Positions 1-5,974 of a stretch of 5,974 nt of DNA are shown one piece after another. The notes beneath the pieces are model-generated. The model saw only the letters and a program-made list of their open reading frames with translations, was not told the DNA's origin and made no database searches. Both the position numbers and the translations under genes were made by a program. Location of the stretch: positions 1-5,974 of the forward strand of contig PMYA01000116.1 of the NCBI GenBank assembly GCA_003170935.1. The letters are read 5' to 3'. The stretch is from Methanobacteriota archaeon (GTDB lineage Archaea; Halobacteriota; Bog-38; Methanoflorentales; Methanoflorentaceae). Within the stretch, counting starts at the first letter, position 1. Each line of letters starts with the position of its first letter.

Positions 1-1123
1 GGTCGCGCAGATTGGTAAATCCTATAGAAACGAAATATCACCGCGCCAAGGCGTTATCAGATTGCGTGAATTCACCCAAGCGGAAATCGAAGTGTTCGTG
101 AATCCAGACAAAAAAGGCGTGCACCCCCGGTTTGACGAAGTAGCGGACGCTGAAATTGACCTCCGTTCTAGGGATTTCACCGGTAGGACTACTGTCAAAG
201 CTGCCTGCGACAGGAGTCTTATCGCGCATCAATACTTGGCTTACTACGTCGCGCGCTGTCAGGAGTTTTTTCTGCGGGTTGGGGTACGAGAATCGCAACT
301 TCGGTTTAGACAGCACTTGCCCGACGAGATGGCACATTACGCGGTTGACTGCTGGGACGCTGAGGGGCTTACACAACACGGTTGGATTGAACTCGCTGGA
401 ATCGCTGATCGAACAGATTATGATCTAAAACAACACGAGCGGCAGAGCGGGCTTAAGATGACAGTGTTCGTGCCATATGCGAAGCCTAAATCGGTGGAGC
501 GAACCGTCGTCCGTCCAAAAATGGACTTTCTAGGTCCTAGATATAAAGATAAAGCCAAACAGGTGGCCGATTATCTAGCAACGATAAGCGATCCTACCGG
601 GCCTTTCACGTTTGAAGGGCAAGAAATTGATTCACGTGGTTATGTTGTGGAAACAGCCACACAGGAAATTTCAGGCGAGTATGTAACTCCGCATGTTATC
701 GAACCATCGTTCGGAATCGATCGAACGATATACACGATTCTTGAACACGCTTACGATGAAGACACAATAGATGGAGAACGAAGAATTGTGCTGCGTTTGC
801 CGCGAGGCTTAGCTCCCATCGAGGTCGCAGTCTTCTCCTTAGTAAAAAGGTTGAACGAAGAGGCAGTGAAGGTCTTTCAACTTCTTCGGGCTGAGGGGTT
901 TTTGGTGGAATACGACGATTCCGGGACGATCGGTCGACGTTACAGGAGACACGACGAAATTGGAACGCCTTTTGCGGTAACGATAGACCATGAAACAATT
1001 GAAAACGGCACTGTAACAATACGAGATAGGGACACGACAAAACAGGTAAGACAACCGATTACTTCACTAGCAATAACTTTGCGTGAAATGCTTGAGCGCG
1101 GGTTTACTGCTTCTTCTCACTAA
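1..1123 (+). CDS. glyS: Glycyl-tRNA synthetase, archaeal class II type, 3' part (5' end outside window)
   Basis: Charges tRNA-Gly with glycine in the cytoplasm. The reading frame is open from base 2 and gives 373 residues; roughly the first 200 of a usual archaeal enzyme of about 570 lie upstream. The fragment opens in class II motif 2, with the R-N-E signature at fragment residues 9-11 followed by a stretch rich in family-typical residues (SPRQG, REFTQAE). Further signatures are MAHYAVDCWDAE near residues 110-121, WIELAGIADRTDYDL near 128-142, and motif 3 (FGIDR) at 237-241. An HGTP-type anticodon-binding domain covers about 262-362 and includes GTIGRRYRRHDEIGTPF. A TTG at 62 would start an ORF inside motif 2, so it is not the true start. 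The gene converges with the regulator on the minus strand and shows no frameshift. The family call rests on motifs recognised by eye and is very secure. Confidence 0.96.
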   Translation, partial: VAQIGKSYRNEISPRQGVIRLREFTQAEIEVFVNPDKKGVHPRFDEVADAEIDLRSRDFTGRTTVKAACDRSLIAHQYLAYYVARCQEFFLRVGVRESQLRFRQHLPDEMAHYAVDCWDAEGLTQHGWIELAGIADRTDYDLKQHERQSGLKMTVFVPYAKPKSVERTVVRPKMDFLGPRYKDKAKQVADYLATISDPTGPFTFEGQEIDSRGYVVETATQEISGEYVTPHVIEPSFGIDRTIYTILEHAYDEDTIDGERRIVLRLPRGLAPIEVAVFSLVKRLNEEAVKVFQLLRAEGFLVEYDDSGTIGRRYRRHDEIGTPFAVTIDHETIENGTVTIRDRDTTKQVRQPITSLAITLREMLERGFTASSH

Positions 1124-1143
1124 AAAACGAACGATTAAAAAAA
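1122..1143 (-). terminator. Poly-T terminator region downstream of the Lrp-family gene
   Basis: Read on the minus strand, a T7 run (complement of 1137-1143) and a T6 run (complement of 1122-1127) lie about 40 and 60 bases after the regulator's stop codon. Archaeal termination commonly uses such U-rich tracts. A weak hairpin precedes them, with 5-base arms at 1149-1153 and 1171-1175 and a 17-base loop. The T6 run overlaps the glyS stop codon, so the regulator's transcript would reach the end of glyS in antisense. No equivalent T-run is visible on the plus strand for glyS. Confidence 0.5.
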
Positions 1144-1183
1144 CGCGCCGACGATTAATTAATGCAGCAACGTCGTCTGCAAA

Positions 1184-1633
1184 CTACGGGATTTGTATCG
1201 GCCCCCCTTCCTTCACCGAATTCATAATGATGTTGATCGTTAGATCGGTTATTCCGAGAGGGGACACGTCCTCCTTCAATATGTTCCTTAGATGGTCGTA
1301 GTCAGTGGCAGCAATAGAGAACTCTAAGTTGTGATCACCGGATATCTGGTTAATTTGATATACCGATTCTATTTTTTGAAGCGCTTTAATACAACCGTCC
1401 AGATTCTTCGGGTCGATGCGTGCAAAAGCCCGGGCGTCGCAGTTTAGGCCGACCTTCTCTTTGTTTATAATGGCCGAATAACCCTTGATAACGCCATCGT
1501 CTTCCATGATAGAGATACGATCGCGTATTGTTGATTCTGATCTGCTAAGCGCTCTAGCAATGTCTTTATAAGTCATACGTGCATCTTTTTGGAGCAGGTA
1601 TAAGATCTTCTTGTTGATGTCATCGATACGCAT
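1184..1633 (-). CDS. Lrp/AsnC-family transcriptional regulator
   Basis: A 149-residue protein of the usual length for this family of small DNA-binding regulators, which form dimers and octamers and often sense amino acids. Residues 1-57 fit the N-terminal AsnC-type helix-turn-helix: RIDDINKKILYLLQKDAR, then TYKDIARALSRSESTIRDRI as the probable DNA-reading part, then the wing (DDGVIKGYSAIIN). Residues 64-138 fit the RAM ligand-binding and assembly domain, with the typical SGDHNLEF segment at 98-105. The ATG start is supported by an archaeal SD three bases upstream. It is divergent from mtxX and convergent with glyS. Its own promoter and a palindrome lie in the 162-base divergent region, so autoregulation and control of mtxX are both possible, though this is inference. 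The ligand cannot be read from sequence, so no specific gene symbol is given. Confidence 0.93.
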   Translation of the reverse strand: MRIDDINKKILYLLQKDARMTYKDIARALSRSESTIRDRISIMEDDGVIKGYSAIINKEKVGLNCDARAFARIDPKNLDGCIKALQKIESVYQINQISGDHNLEFSIAATDYDHLRNILKEDVSPLGITDLTINIIMNSVKEGGPIQIP

Positions 1634-1636
1634 CTC

Positions 1637-1644
1637 ATCACCTT
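1637..1644 (-). promoter_or_regulatory. Shine-Dalgarno of the Lrp-family gene
   Basis: The minus strand reads AAGGTGAT, then GAG, then the ATG. GGTGAT is a perfect complement to the 3' end of archaeal 16S rRNA. It fixes the start codon and supports an archaeal host. Confidence 0.8.
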
Positions 1645-1677
1645 TTTGTCTGATTTAGCCAAGAGTTGTGGCCTCAA

Positions 1678-1685
1678 CTTAAATA
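1678..1685 (-). promoter_or_regulatory. Candidate TATA box for the Lrp-family gene
   Basis: The minus strand reads TATTTAAG here. An archaeal TATA box places transcription start about 25 bases downstream, near 1655. That leaves a leader of about 20 bases just long enough to hold the SD. The position is consistent, but the call is by eye. Confidence 0.5.
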
Positions 1686-1717
1686 CATATTGACGCGGAG
1701 TTCACGACTTCGCCAGC

Positions 1718-1735
1718 TTTGCAGAATGATGCAAA
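1718..1735. promoter_or_regulatory. 18-base imperfect palindrome between the lrp and mtxX promoters, candidate operator
   Basis: The sequence TTTGCAGAATGATGCAAA has perfect 6-base arms (TTTGCA/TGCAAA) and a symmetric AT centre; 14 of 18 positions are symmetric. It lies between the two outward-facing TATA boxes, about 35 bases upstream of the mtxX TATA and 45 from the lrp TATA. Lrp/AsnC proteins bind short palindromes with A/T-rich centres next to their own gene. Binding by the adjacent regulator is inference. Confidence 0.45.
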
Positions 1736-1757
1736 AGGATTTATCGGCAATTAAGGA

Positions 1758-1765
1758 TTTTATAT
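1758..1765 (+). promoter_or_regulatory. Candidate TATA box for mtxX
   Basis: TTTTATAT lies 30 bases before the mtxX ATG. Start of transcription about 25 bases downstream would fall near 1787, giving a leader of 10 bases or fewer. This agrees with the absence of any SD before the ATG. Confidence 0.55.
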
Positions 1766-1795
1766 GTCTAAAAGCAACTGGTTGTTGTTGTCACG

Positions 1796-2602
1796 ATGGG
1801 ACAGGACATAATAAAGGAGTTTACGCGACTCGCTGCGCGATCGAAGAGCCGAGTCGGCATAGGCGTTGCTGAGTACAATCCTTCCTTATTGCGCGCTGTC
1901 GCTGAAGTACAACGCTTTTCTGATCTTGTGTTCGTTGGCAATATTGAAGAAGCGGGACACGAGGTCGTAGTAACGTCCGATCCTGAGCGTAAACTCGTCG
2001 AAATGCTTGTCGATGGCTCGATCGATGCAGCGGTCCGAGGAACAATCAGTGCACGGAAAACACTGCAAGAACTTAAACAGCAGACGGGCGCCAAAAAGAT
2101 ATGCCGCTCTGCACTGCTCTCAACCTCTGATGCTCGACAATTCTTTTTGCTTCCCATCGGTATCGATGAAGGCGTGTCGATATTCGAACGAACCCGTCTC
2201 GTTATGAAGACGGCAGGGCTGTTAAACACACTCGGCGTGGGTCCCATAGTCGGTGTTTTATCTGGAGGTCGATCTGAGGATAAAGGTAGGACCGGGGCCG
2301 TTGACGCAACGTTAGCAACCGCAGAGGCGCTGACCAAACAGCTTCAGAACGCAGGCATCGACGCGACGAACTATAATATCTTAATTGAAGATGCTGTGCA
2401 ATCATCGAACATACTCGTGGCCCCAGATGGGATTATCGGAAACCTAATTTTTCGAACTCTCGTTTTTTTAGGAGGTGGAAAGGGGCACGGGGCACCTTTT
2501 TTTGGGATCCCACACACGTTCGTCGATACATCTCGGTCAGGTGCTTCGTTCGCTGATGCTATCCTCATCGCATCTGCTCTTAGTAATCTTGCAAAAAGAT
2601 AA
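1796..2602 (+). CDS. mtxX: Methanogenesis marker protein 4, MtxX family
   Basis: A 268-residue soluble protein of the MtxX / methanogenesis marker 4 family, which is related in fold to phosphate acetyl/butyryltransferases and whose biochemical role is not settled. Visible family-like segments are RVGIGVAEYNPSLL (19-32), DAAVRGT (77-83), RSALLST (104-110), PIGIDEG (120-126), the glycine-rich SGGRSEDKGR (156-165) and the C-terminal DGIIGNLIFRTLVFLGGGKGHGAP (211-234, listed in parts: DGIIGN 211-216, LGGGKGHGAP 225-234). The name comes from Methanosarcina clusters with mtxA and mtxH, corrinoid-methyltransferase-like genes; neither is present here. The ATG at 1796 is the only standard start after the in-frame stop at 1769-1771. 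It has no SD but sits just behind a TATA box, so a nearly leaderless mRNA is likely. No membrane segment is seen. The family call is secure, the function is not. Confidence 0.9.
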   Translation: MGQDIIKEFTRLAARSKSRVGIGVAEYNPSLLRAVAEVQRFSDLVFVGNIEEAGHEVVVTSDPERKLVEMLVDGSIDAAVRGTISARKTLQELKQQTGAKKICRSALLSTSDARQFFLLPIGIDEGVSIFERTRLVMKTAGLLNTLGVGPIVGVLSGGRSEDKGRTGAVDATLATAEALTKQLQNAGIDATNYNILIEDAVQSSNILVAPDGIIGNLIFRTLVFLGGGKGHGAPFFGIPHTFVDTSRSGASFADAILIASALSNLAKR

Positions 2603-2781
2603 GCCACGATATCATCTTCTGGCGTGTCTCACATGCAGGAAACCCTCAGGTAGTTTGCAGAGAACGACATGAAGTGTTGCCAAGCATATACAGTATGGAA
2701 TTTTCACAGACCAGCCGCTCTGCATGCATCATCGGAGTTTAGATGACTGTAGCCAGAAAAATGGAAAGTCAAAGCGAAGAT

Positions 2782-2809
2782 ACTTTCAAAGCACTTTAGA
2801 TCATACTAG
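2782..2809 (+). promoter_or_regulatory. copA promoter region with repeat element shared with the TPR-gene promoter
   Basis: The core is AAAGCACTTT (2788-2797), an AAAG-CTTT palindrome around CA, flanked by ACTT on the left and ACTAG on the right. The reverse complement of the same core and flanks occurs at 5331-5357. CTTTAGAT at 2794-2801 could act as a degenerate TATA box: transcription would start near 2823, just ahead of the copA SD. The motif ACTTT recurs at 2782-2786 and 2793-2797 (11 bases apart) and inverted at 2765-2769. A second, more remote TATA-like CATATAC lies at 2685-2691. The rest of the 231 bases upstream of copA holds no gene that I can support. Confidence 0.4.
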
Positions 2810-2823
2810 TTCGTGTATACGTC

Positions 2824-2828
2824 AGGAG
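2824..2828 (+). promoter_or_regulatory. Shine-Dalgarno deciding the copA start
   Basis: AGGAG lies five bases before the ATG at 2834. It lies inside the frame opened by an earlier GTG at 2813, which has no SD of its own, so the ATG is the better start. Confidence 0.7.
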
Positions 2829-2833
2829 CAGAA

Positions 2834-5227
2834 ATGCGGGAGAGAACTGTTACCTTCAGAATACTCGGCATGACTTGCACAATGTGTGCACTCGCGATAG
2901 AGAAACAGCTCTCAGATCAGCGTGGAGTTACGGACGCTTCCGTCAACTTTGCGCTAGGACAAGCCAAAATAAGCTATGATCCAGATACCATTACCCCCAA
3001 ACAACTCGTGCAATCAATACGAGATGTAGGCTACAACGTAGACTCGCAACGTGTAGAACTTGAAGTCGTGGGTATTGTCTGCGCCTCTTGTGTCATGGCG
3101 ATCGAAAATGCCCTCAAAGAAGTGCCAGGCGTTATCGATCAAAGTGTCAATGTGGTGACTGCTAAGGCGGTCGTCGACTATGATCCGTCTGTTGTTACTA
3201 TTGATACGCTGGTAAAAACGATACGAAATACGGGGTACGAGGTTGCGGAAACGCCGACGATAGGCGTTGAAACTACGCGACTCGACCGGGAACAAGCCTC
3301 TCGAAAACGCGAAATCGCACTTTATCGAAATCAGTTCTTGTTCACGATAATATTCGGGATACCACTACTGCTTGGAATGCTTGCTATGTACGTTAGTTCA
3401 ATCCCGATGTTTTTCATGGATCCTTTTTTTCAGTTTGTAGTGACGACACCTGTAATGATCGTCATCGGTTACGGATTCTACAAGAGGGCGATCATCTCCG
3501 TATTACACCGCAGCGCTAATATGGACGTTCTTGTCTCTTTGGGCACAATTGCAGCATATGTATACAGTACTGCAACGACATTTTTTATCACAGGCCCTAC
3601 CTATTTCGACACCTCGGTCTTCATCTTCGCATTCGTGCTCCTCGGCCGCTATCTTGAAGCCCGGGCGAAAGGCGGCACATCGGAAGCAATTAGGACCCTT
3701 CTGCAACTGAAACCGGAATTTGCGACCGTAGTTAAAGAGGGGATAGAGCGAGCTATTTCAGCTGATGAGGTCCAAGTTGGTGACATAGTCCTTATTCGGC
3801 CGGGGGAAAAGATACCGGTTGATGGCGTTGTTATTGAGGGGCACTCTGCCGTAGACGAGTCCTTGCTTACAGGTGAATCTATGCCTGTCGACAAACAGCC
3901 TGGCGACGAAGTGATCGGTGCAACGATCAATCGCGAGGGCGTCCTCCAGCTTAAAACTACAAAGGTTGGGGCTGACACAACTTTAGCCCAAATCGTACGC
4001 CTCGTGGACATGGCGCAAACTTCAAAAGCGCCTATCCAACGTTTTGCAGACCGGGCTGCTAGTTATTTCGTGCCGAGTGTGGTTGCAGCTGCGCTTTTTA
4101 CGTTCGTCGCATGGATCCTTGTCGGGCTCCCGTTTAATGAAGCGCTTTTGCCAACGATCGCAGTGTTAGTTATTGCGTGTCCCTGTGCGTTGGGGCTAGC
4201 AACGCCCACCGCTGTGATGGTTGGAACCGGTCTCGGGGCAGAGAACGGCATTCTCATAAAAGGGGGGGAATATCTTGAGCGTTCTGAAGCGATTAATACC
4301 GTCATCTTTGATAAGACCGGGACGCTTACAAACGGCACGCTCGTGGTGACGAACGTATTCAGCAATTCGTCACTATCAGAAGAGGACATTCTACGCTTAG
4401 CTGCGAGCGCAGAGCGGGGTTCTGAACACCCACTCGCCCAAGCAGTTTTGCGCCGTGCAGCTGAGCTTGGCATCACGACGGCCCCCCCACAGGACTTTCA
4501 GGCTGTCGCTGGACAGGGAGTTGTCGCGTCACTTGATAGCAAAGAAGTGGTGCTTGGCAATAGGGCGCTTATGAACGCTTACGGAGTCGATCTCGCGCAG
4601 GAAAGTAAGATAAGTGAGCTCGAGGCGGAGGGAAAGACGCTTATGTTGCTAGCGATAGATGGGGCATTGGCTGGCGGTATCGCCCTTGCTGATACCGTGC
4701 GAGGAGAGGCATCGAGCGTTGTCCGTGAACTGCAGCGTATGGGGATTGGCACAGCGATGCTTACCGGAGACAACCAGACAGCCGCGCGAGCAATTGCCGA
4801 GCAGATAGGAATCCAAAGCGTGCGTGCCGAAGTGCTCCCGCAGGGGAAGGCTGCCGAAGTAACACGTTTTATGAAAAAGGGCAGTGTCGTGGCGATGGTG
4901 GGGGATGGTATCAACGACGCAGCTGCCTTAGCTTCGTCAGATATCGGCATCGCAATTGGCACCGGTACCGACGTTGCAATTGAAGCTTCAGATATCACGC
5001 TCCTGCAAGCTGATTTGCGTGGCGTGGTTGCGAGCATCAAGTTGTCTAGAAAAACAATGACAACGATTCGCCAAAACTTCGGCTGGGCGCTCGTTTATAA
5101 TGCCATCGGTATTCCAGTGGCAGCGTTTGGATTCCTGCGCCCTGAGTTCGCAGCAGCAGCAATGGCAATGAGCTCAGTGTCGGTCGTAGCAAACTCGCTA
5201 CGCCTTAAAAGATACAAGCTTGATTAA
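2834..5227 (+). CDS. copA: Cu(+)-exporting P-type ATPase (P1B-1), two HMA domains
   Basis: A membrane pump using ATP to export Cu(+) (possibly Ag(+)) from the cytoplasm. With the SD-supported ATG it has 797 residues, normal for the family. HMA domain 1 carries GMTCTMC (12-18) and HMA domain 2 carries GIVCASC (80-86), so the Met of the usual motif is Ile in the second. Membrane helices follow from about 167 to 275. The actuator has TGES (346-349); the sixth helix has the ion-binding CPC (449-451); the phosphorylation site is DKTGTLT with D493; the HP of the nucleotide domain is 532-533; TGDN is 644-647 and GDGIND 690-695. The P1B-1 copper-selecting residues are present: Tyr755-Asn756 in helix 7 and Met777 and Ser781 (MAMSS) in helix 8. 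All catalytic residues are intact. The segment between Asn756 and Met777 is seven residues shorter than I recall for Archaeoglobus CopA. No copper chaperone or copper regulator gene is adjacent. Confidence 0.97.
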   Translation: MRERTVTFRILGMTCTMCALAIEKQLSDQRGVTDASVNFALGQAKISYDPDTITPKQLVQSIRDVGYNVDSQRVELEVVGIVCASCVMAIENALKEVPGVIDQSVNVVTAKAVVDYDPSVVTIDTLVKTIRNTGYEVAETPTIGVETTRLDREQASRKREIALYRNQFLFTIIFGIPLLLGMLAMYVSSIPMFFMDPFFQFVVTTPVMIVIGYGFYKRAIISVLHRSANMDVLVSLGTIAAYVYSTATTFFITGPTYFDTSVFIFAFVLLGRYLEARAKGGTSEAIRTLLQLKPEFATVVKEGIERAISADEVQVGDIVLIRPGEKIPVDGVVIEGHSAVDESLLTGESMPVDKQPGDEVIGATINREGVLQLKTTKVGADTTLAQIVRLVDMAQTSKAPIQRFADRAASYFVPSVVAAALFTFVAWILVGLPFNEALLPTIAVLVIACPCALGLATPTAVMVGTGLGAENGILIKGGEYLERSEAINTVIFDKTGTLTNGTLVVTNVFSNSSLSEEDILRLAASAERGSEHPLAQAVLRRAAELGITTAPPQDFQAVAGQGVVASLDSKEVVLGNRALMNAYGVDLAQESKISELEAEGKTLMLLAIDGALAGGIALADTVRGEASSVVRELQRMGIGTAMLTGDNQTAARAIAEQIGIQSVRAEVLPQGKAAEVTRFMKKGSVVAMVGDGINDAAALASSDIGIAIGTGTDVAIEASDITLLQADLRGVVASIKLSRKTMTTIRQNFGWALVYNAIGIPVAAFGFLRPEFAAAAMAMSSVSVVANSLRLKRYKLD

Positions 5228-5270
5228 ACAGTCAGGCACTGCGGCCATTAATTCACAAAATGGATTCATT

Positions 5271-5307
5271 AAGCAGGATCTTTACCAATAACATTAAAGA
5301 CCTGCTT
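5271..5307 (+). terminator. Strong hairpin downstream of copA, probable terminator or 3' stabiliser
   Basis: The left arm AAGCAGGATCTTTA (5271-5284) pairs with TAAAGACCTGCTT (5295-5307): 13 base pairs with one bulged A at 5278 and a 10-base loop. It starts 43 bases after the copA stop and is followed only by a weak U-rich stretch (TTTGTT, counting the T's at the stem end). A smaller stem with 5-base arms at 5245-5249 and 5259-5263 lies just before it. A role in ending or protecting the copA mRNA is inference. Confidence 0.55.
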
Positions 5308-5330
5308 TGTTAGAGCGGTGATTGAACCAG

Positions 5331-5357
5331 CTAGTTAGTCGAAAGTGCTTTATAAGT
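5331..5357 (-). repeat. Inverted copy of the copA-promoter element, in the TPR-gene promoter
   Basis: Read on the minus strand, ACTT, two bases, AAAGCACTTT, one base, GA, three bases and ACTAG match the element at 2782-2809. The exact core is ten bases (5342-5351 on the plus strand). With one gap about 22 of 28 columns agree. The similarity does not obviously extend outward. Confidence 0.5.
5348..5356 (+). promoter_or_regulatory. TATA box of the TPR gene, leaderless arrangement
   Basis: CTTTATAAG is a good archaeal TATA box preceded by a purine-rich GAAAG that could serve as the BRE. Its centre is 25 bases before the ATG at 5377, so transcription should start on or very near the start codon. 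No SD is present in the intervening bases. Confidence 0.65.
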
Positions 5358-5376
5358 CCGAGAGGCACTCCTCACT

Positions 5377-5856
5377 ATGGGTTCACTCGACGATTACATA
5401 TCACAAGCAACAGACTTACTTAACAAGCACGATATCGAGGGAGCGATCCAGCTGTATCAAGAAGCGCTCAAACTCGATCCAGACGATCCCACCGCTTTGA
5501 CAGGGCTAGGGGCCGCGTTCGATGAGGCTGATGAGCTGGAAAACGCTGTAGATTGCTATAAGAAGGCATTAAAGGTCGATCCTGATGACGTTATCGCGCT
5601 CAGCGGCTTGGGGGTTGCCTACGAGAAACAAGGAAATACTGATCTGACCATCCGAGAGTTTCGCTCTGCTTTTTTGATCGATGAAGAAACCGCCTCCTTG
5701 CATATTGCATACGCTCGAGATCGACACGAAACGCGCCTTAAGATGCAAAAAGCGCGTTACGAATCAAAGGTGGGCGAATTAGACGAACTCATTCGTCGTT
5801 ACCAGAGAACTGCAAAGTTAGTGGACAGATCCATATCGAAAGACTCTCCAAAGTAG
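5377..5856 (+). CDS. Small TPR-repeat protein with charged C-terminal helix
   Basis: A 159-residue acidic, soluble protein without a signal peptide or membrane segment. Three tetratricopeptide repeats fill residues 7-40, 41-74 and 75-108. The first two end in the typical EALKLDPDDPTAL and KALKVDPDDVIAL pattern; the third (GLGVAYEKQGNTDLTIREFRSAFLID) is more divergent. Residues 109-147 are rich in Arg, Lys and Glu and look like a long helix or short coiled coil. TPR arrays bind other proteins, so this is probably an adaptor; the partner is unknown and no enzymatic role is suggested. The ATG is preceded by no SD but by a TATA box at the leaderless distance. It follows copA in the same direction after 149 bases with a hairpin, so it is probably a separate unit. 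Its promoter shares an element with the copA promoter. Confidence 0.85.
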   Translation: MGSLDDYISQATDLLNKHDIEGAIQLYQEALKLDPDDPTALTGLGAAFDEADELENAVDCYKKALKVDPDDVIALSGLGVAYEKQGNTDLTIREFRSAFLIDEETASLHIAYARDRHETRLKMQKARYESKVGELDELIRRYQRTAKLVDRSISKDSPK

Positions 5857-5885
5857 CGTCGAGCAGATCGGTTGCTGGCTGCAGA

Positions 5886-5890
5886 TTTTT
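5886..5890 (+). terminator. Possible weak terminator after the TPR gene
   Basis: A T5 run 30 bases after the stop codon follows the short repeat GCAGAT (5863-5868 and 5881-5886). There is no stable stem. It is only the best candidate before the next gene. Confidence 0.2.
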
Positions 5891-5906
5891 ACCGCATTAG
5901 TGAAGC

Positions 5907-5913
5907 GAGGTGA
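5907..5913 (+). promoter_or_regulatory. Shine-Dalgarno choosing a TTG start for the last gene
   Basis: GAGGTGA matches the archaeal anti-SD perfectly and lies five bases before the TTG at 5919. An in-frame GTG at 5910 is part of the SD itself and so is unlikely to be the start. Confidence 0.65.
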
Positions 5914-5918
5914 CGTAT

Positions 5919-5974
5919 TTGATATACGACCTTACACCAATTGGCGTCGTGCAATCCGCTGTGAAGGACTCGCA
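5919..5974 (+). CDS. Probable TrmO-type tRNA methyltransferase, N-terminus only (3' end outside window)
   Basis: Only 18 codons are in the window, starting with TTG: the residues after the start read IYDLTPIGVVQSAVKDS. The segment L-x-PIGVV-x-S closely resembles the N-terminus of TrmO (YaeB, UPF0066), which methylates the threonylcarbamoyl group of t6A37 in certain tRNAs. The start is set by a strong SD five bases upstream; the in-frame stop at 5901-5903 prevents any start earlier than the GTG at 5910. It lies 62 bases after the TPR gene, on the same strand, and may be co-transcribed with it. With so few residues the identity is likely, not proven, and I therefore give no symbol. Confidence 0.65.
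   Translation, partial: MIYDLTPIGVVQSAVKDS

Noticed and set aside
530..540. Palindrome CTAGG-T-CCTAG
   Set aside because: It is short and lies within the glyS coding sequence with no promoter or gene edge near it.
706..729. Inverted repeat with 8-base arms (ATCGTTCG/CGAACGAT) and an 8-base loop
   Set aside because: It encodes the conserved motif 3 region of glycyl-tRNA synthetase; the repeat is best explained by coding constraint and chance.
1083..1301. Plus-strand ORF of 72 codons spanning the glyS end and the lrp 3' end
   Set aside because: It overlaps two real genes, has no SD, and its translation matches no recognisable family.
1764..1811. Short upstream ORF (MSKSNWLLLSRWDRT) overlapping the mtxX start, as a leader peptide
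   Set aside because: Its ATG overlaps the mtxX TATA box, so it lies upstream of the predicted transcript start, and it has no SD.
1768..2337. Long minus-strand ORF of 189 codons opposite mtxX
   Set aside because: It lies antisense to a recognised gene, its Ser/Pro/Thr-rich composition is typical of a shadow frame, and no SD or family motif is seen.
2721..2728. Palindrome TGCATGCA upstream of copA
   Set aside because: An 8-base self-complementary word is expected by chance, and it sits far from the likely copA promoter.
2813..2833. GTG at 2813 as the copA start
   Set aside because: It has no SD, while the ATG at 2834 has AGGAG at ideal spacing and begins directly before the first HMA domain.
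4579..5040. Minus-strand ORF of 153 codons opposite copA, with others at 3649-4011 and 4063-4476
   Set aside because: These are shadows of the copA frame with low-complexity Ser/Ala/Arg-rich translations and no start signals.

Overview
The window looks like a piece of a methanogenic (or methanogen-related) euryarchaeal chromosome. The evidence is an archaeal-type class II glycyl-tRNA synthetase, an Lrp/AsnC regulator behind a perfect archaeal Shine-Dalgarno, TATA-box promoters with genes close behind them, and above all an mtxX gene (methanogenesis marker protein 4), a family known from methanogens. I cannot name the genus. Composition is mixed and similar across the genes, and I see no insertion sequence, tRNA, rRNA or CRISPR array.

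Layout from left to right. The 3' part of glyS (to 1123, +) enters from the left. It converges on an lrp-like regulator (1184-1633, -) across 60 bases that carry two T-runs on the minus strand. The regulator diverges from mtxX (1796-2602, +) across 162 bases. This divergent region holds a TATA box for each gene and, between them, an 18-base imperfect palindrome that is a plausible operator for the regulator. A 231-base region without a gene leads to copA (2834-5227, +), a complete P1B-1 Cu(+)-exporting ATPase with two N-terminal metal-binding domains. After copA come a strong hairpin (5271-5307) and a promoter for a short TPR protein (5377-5856, +) that appears to be translated from a leaderless mRNA. 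At the right edge begins a gene (5919 onward, +) whose first residues resemble the tRNA methyltransferase TrmO, using a TTG start chosen by a perfect archaeal SD.

The genes are mostly separate transcription units rather than one operon: translation (glyS, trmO), a methanogenesis-linked gene beside a regulator, and copper export. The two observations most worth a second look are the palindrome between lrp and mtxX, and a 10-base exact match (about 22 of 28 aligned columns when extended) shared in inverted orientation by the copA and TPR promoter regions. The second suggests either a common regulator or an imperfect inverted repeat bracketing copA. I found no clearly new multi-gene system; the unexplained content is regulatory.
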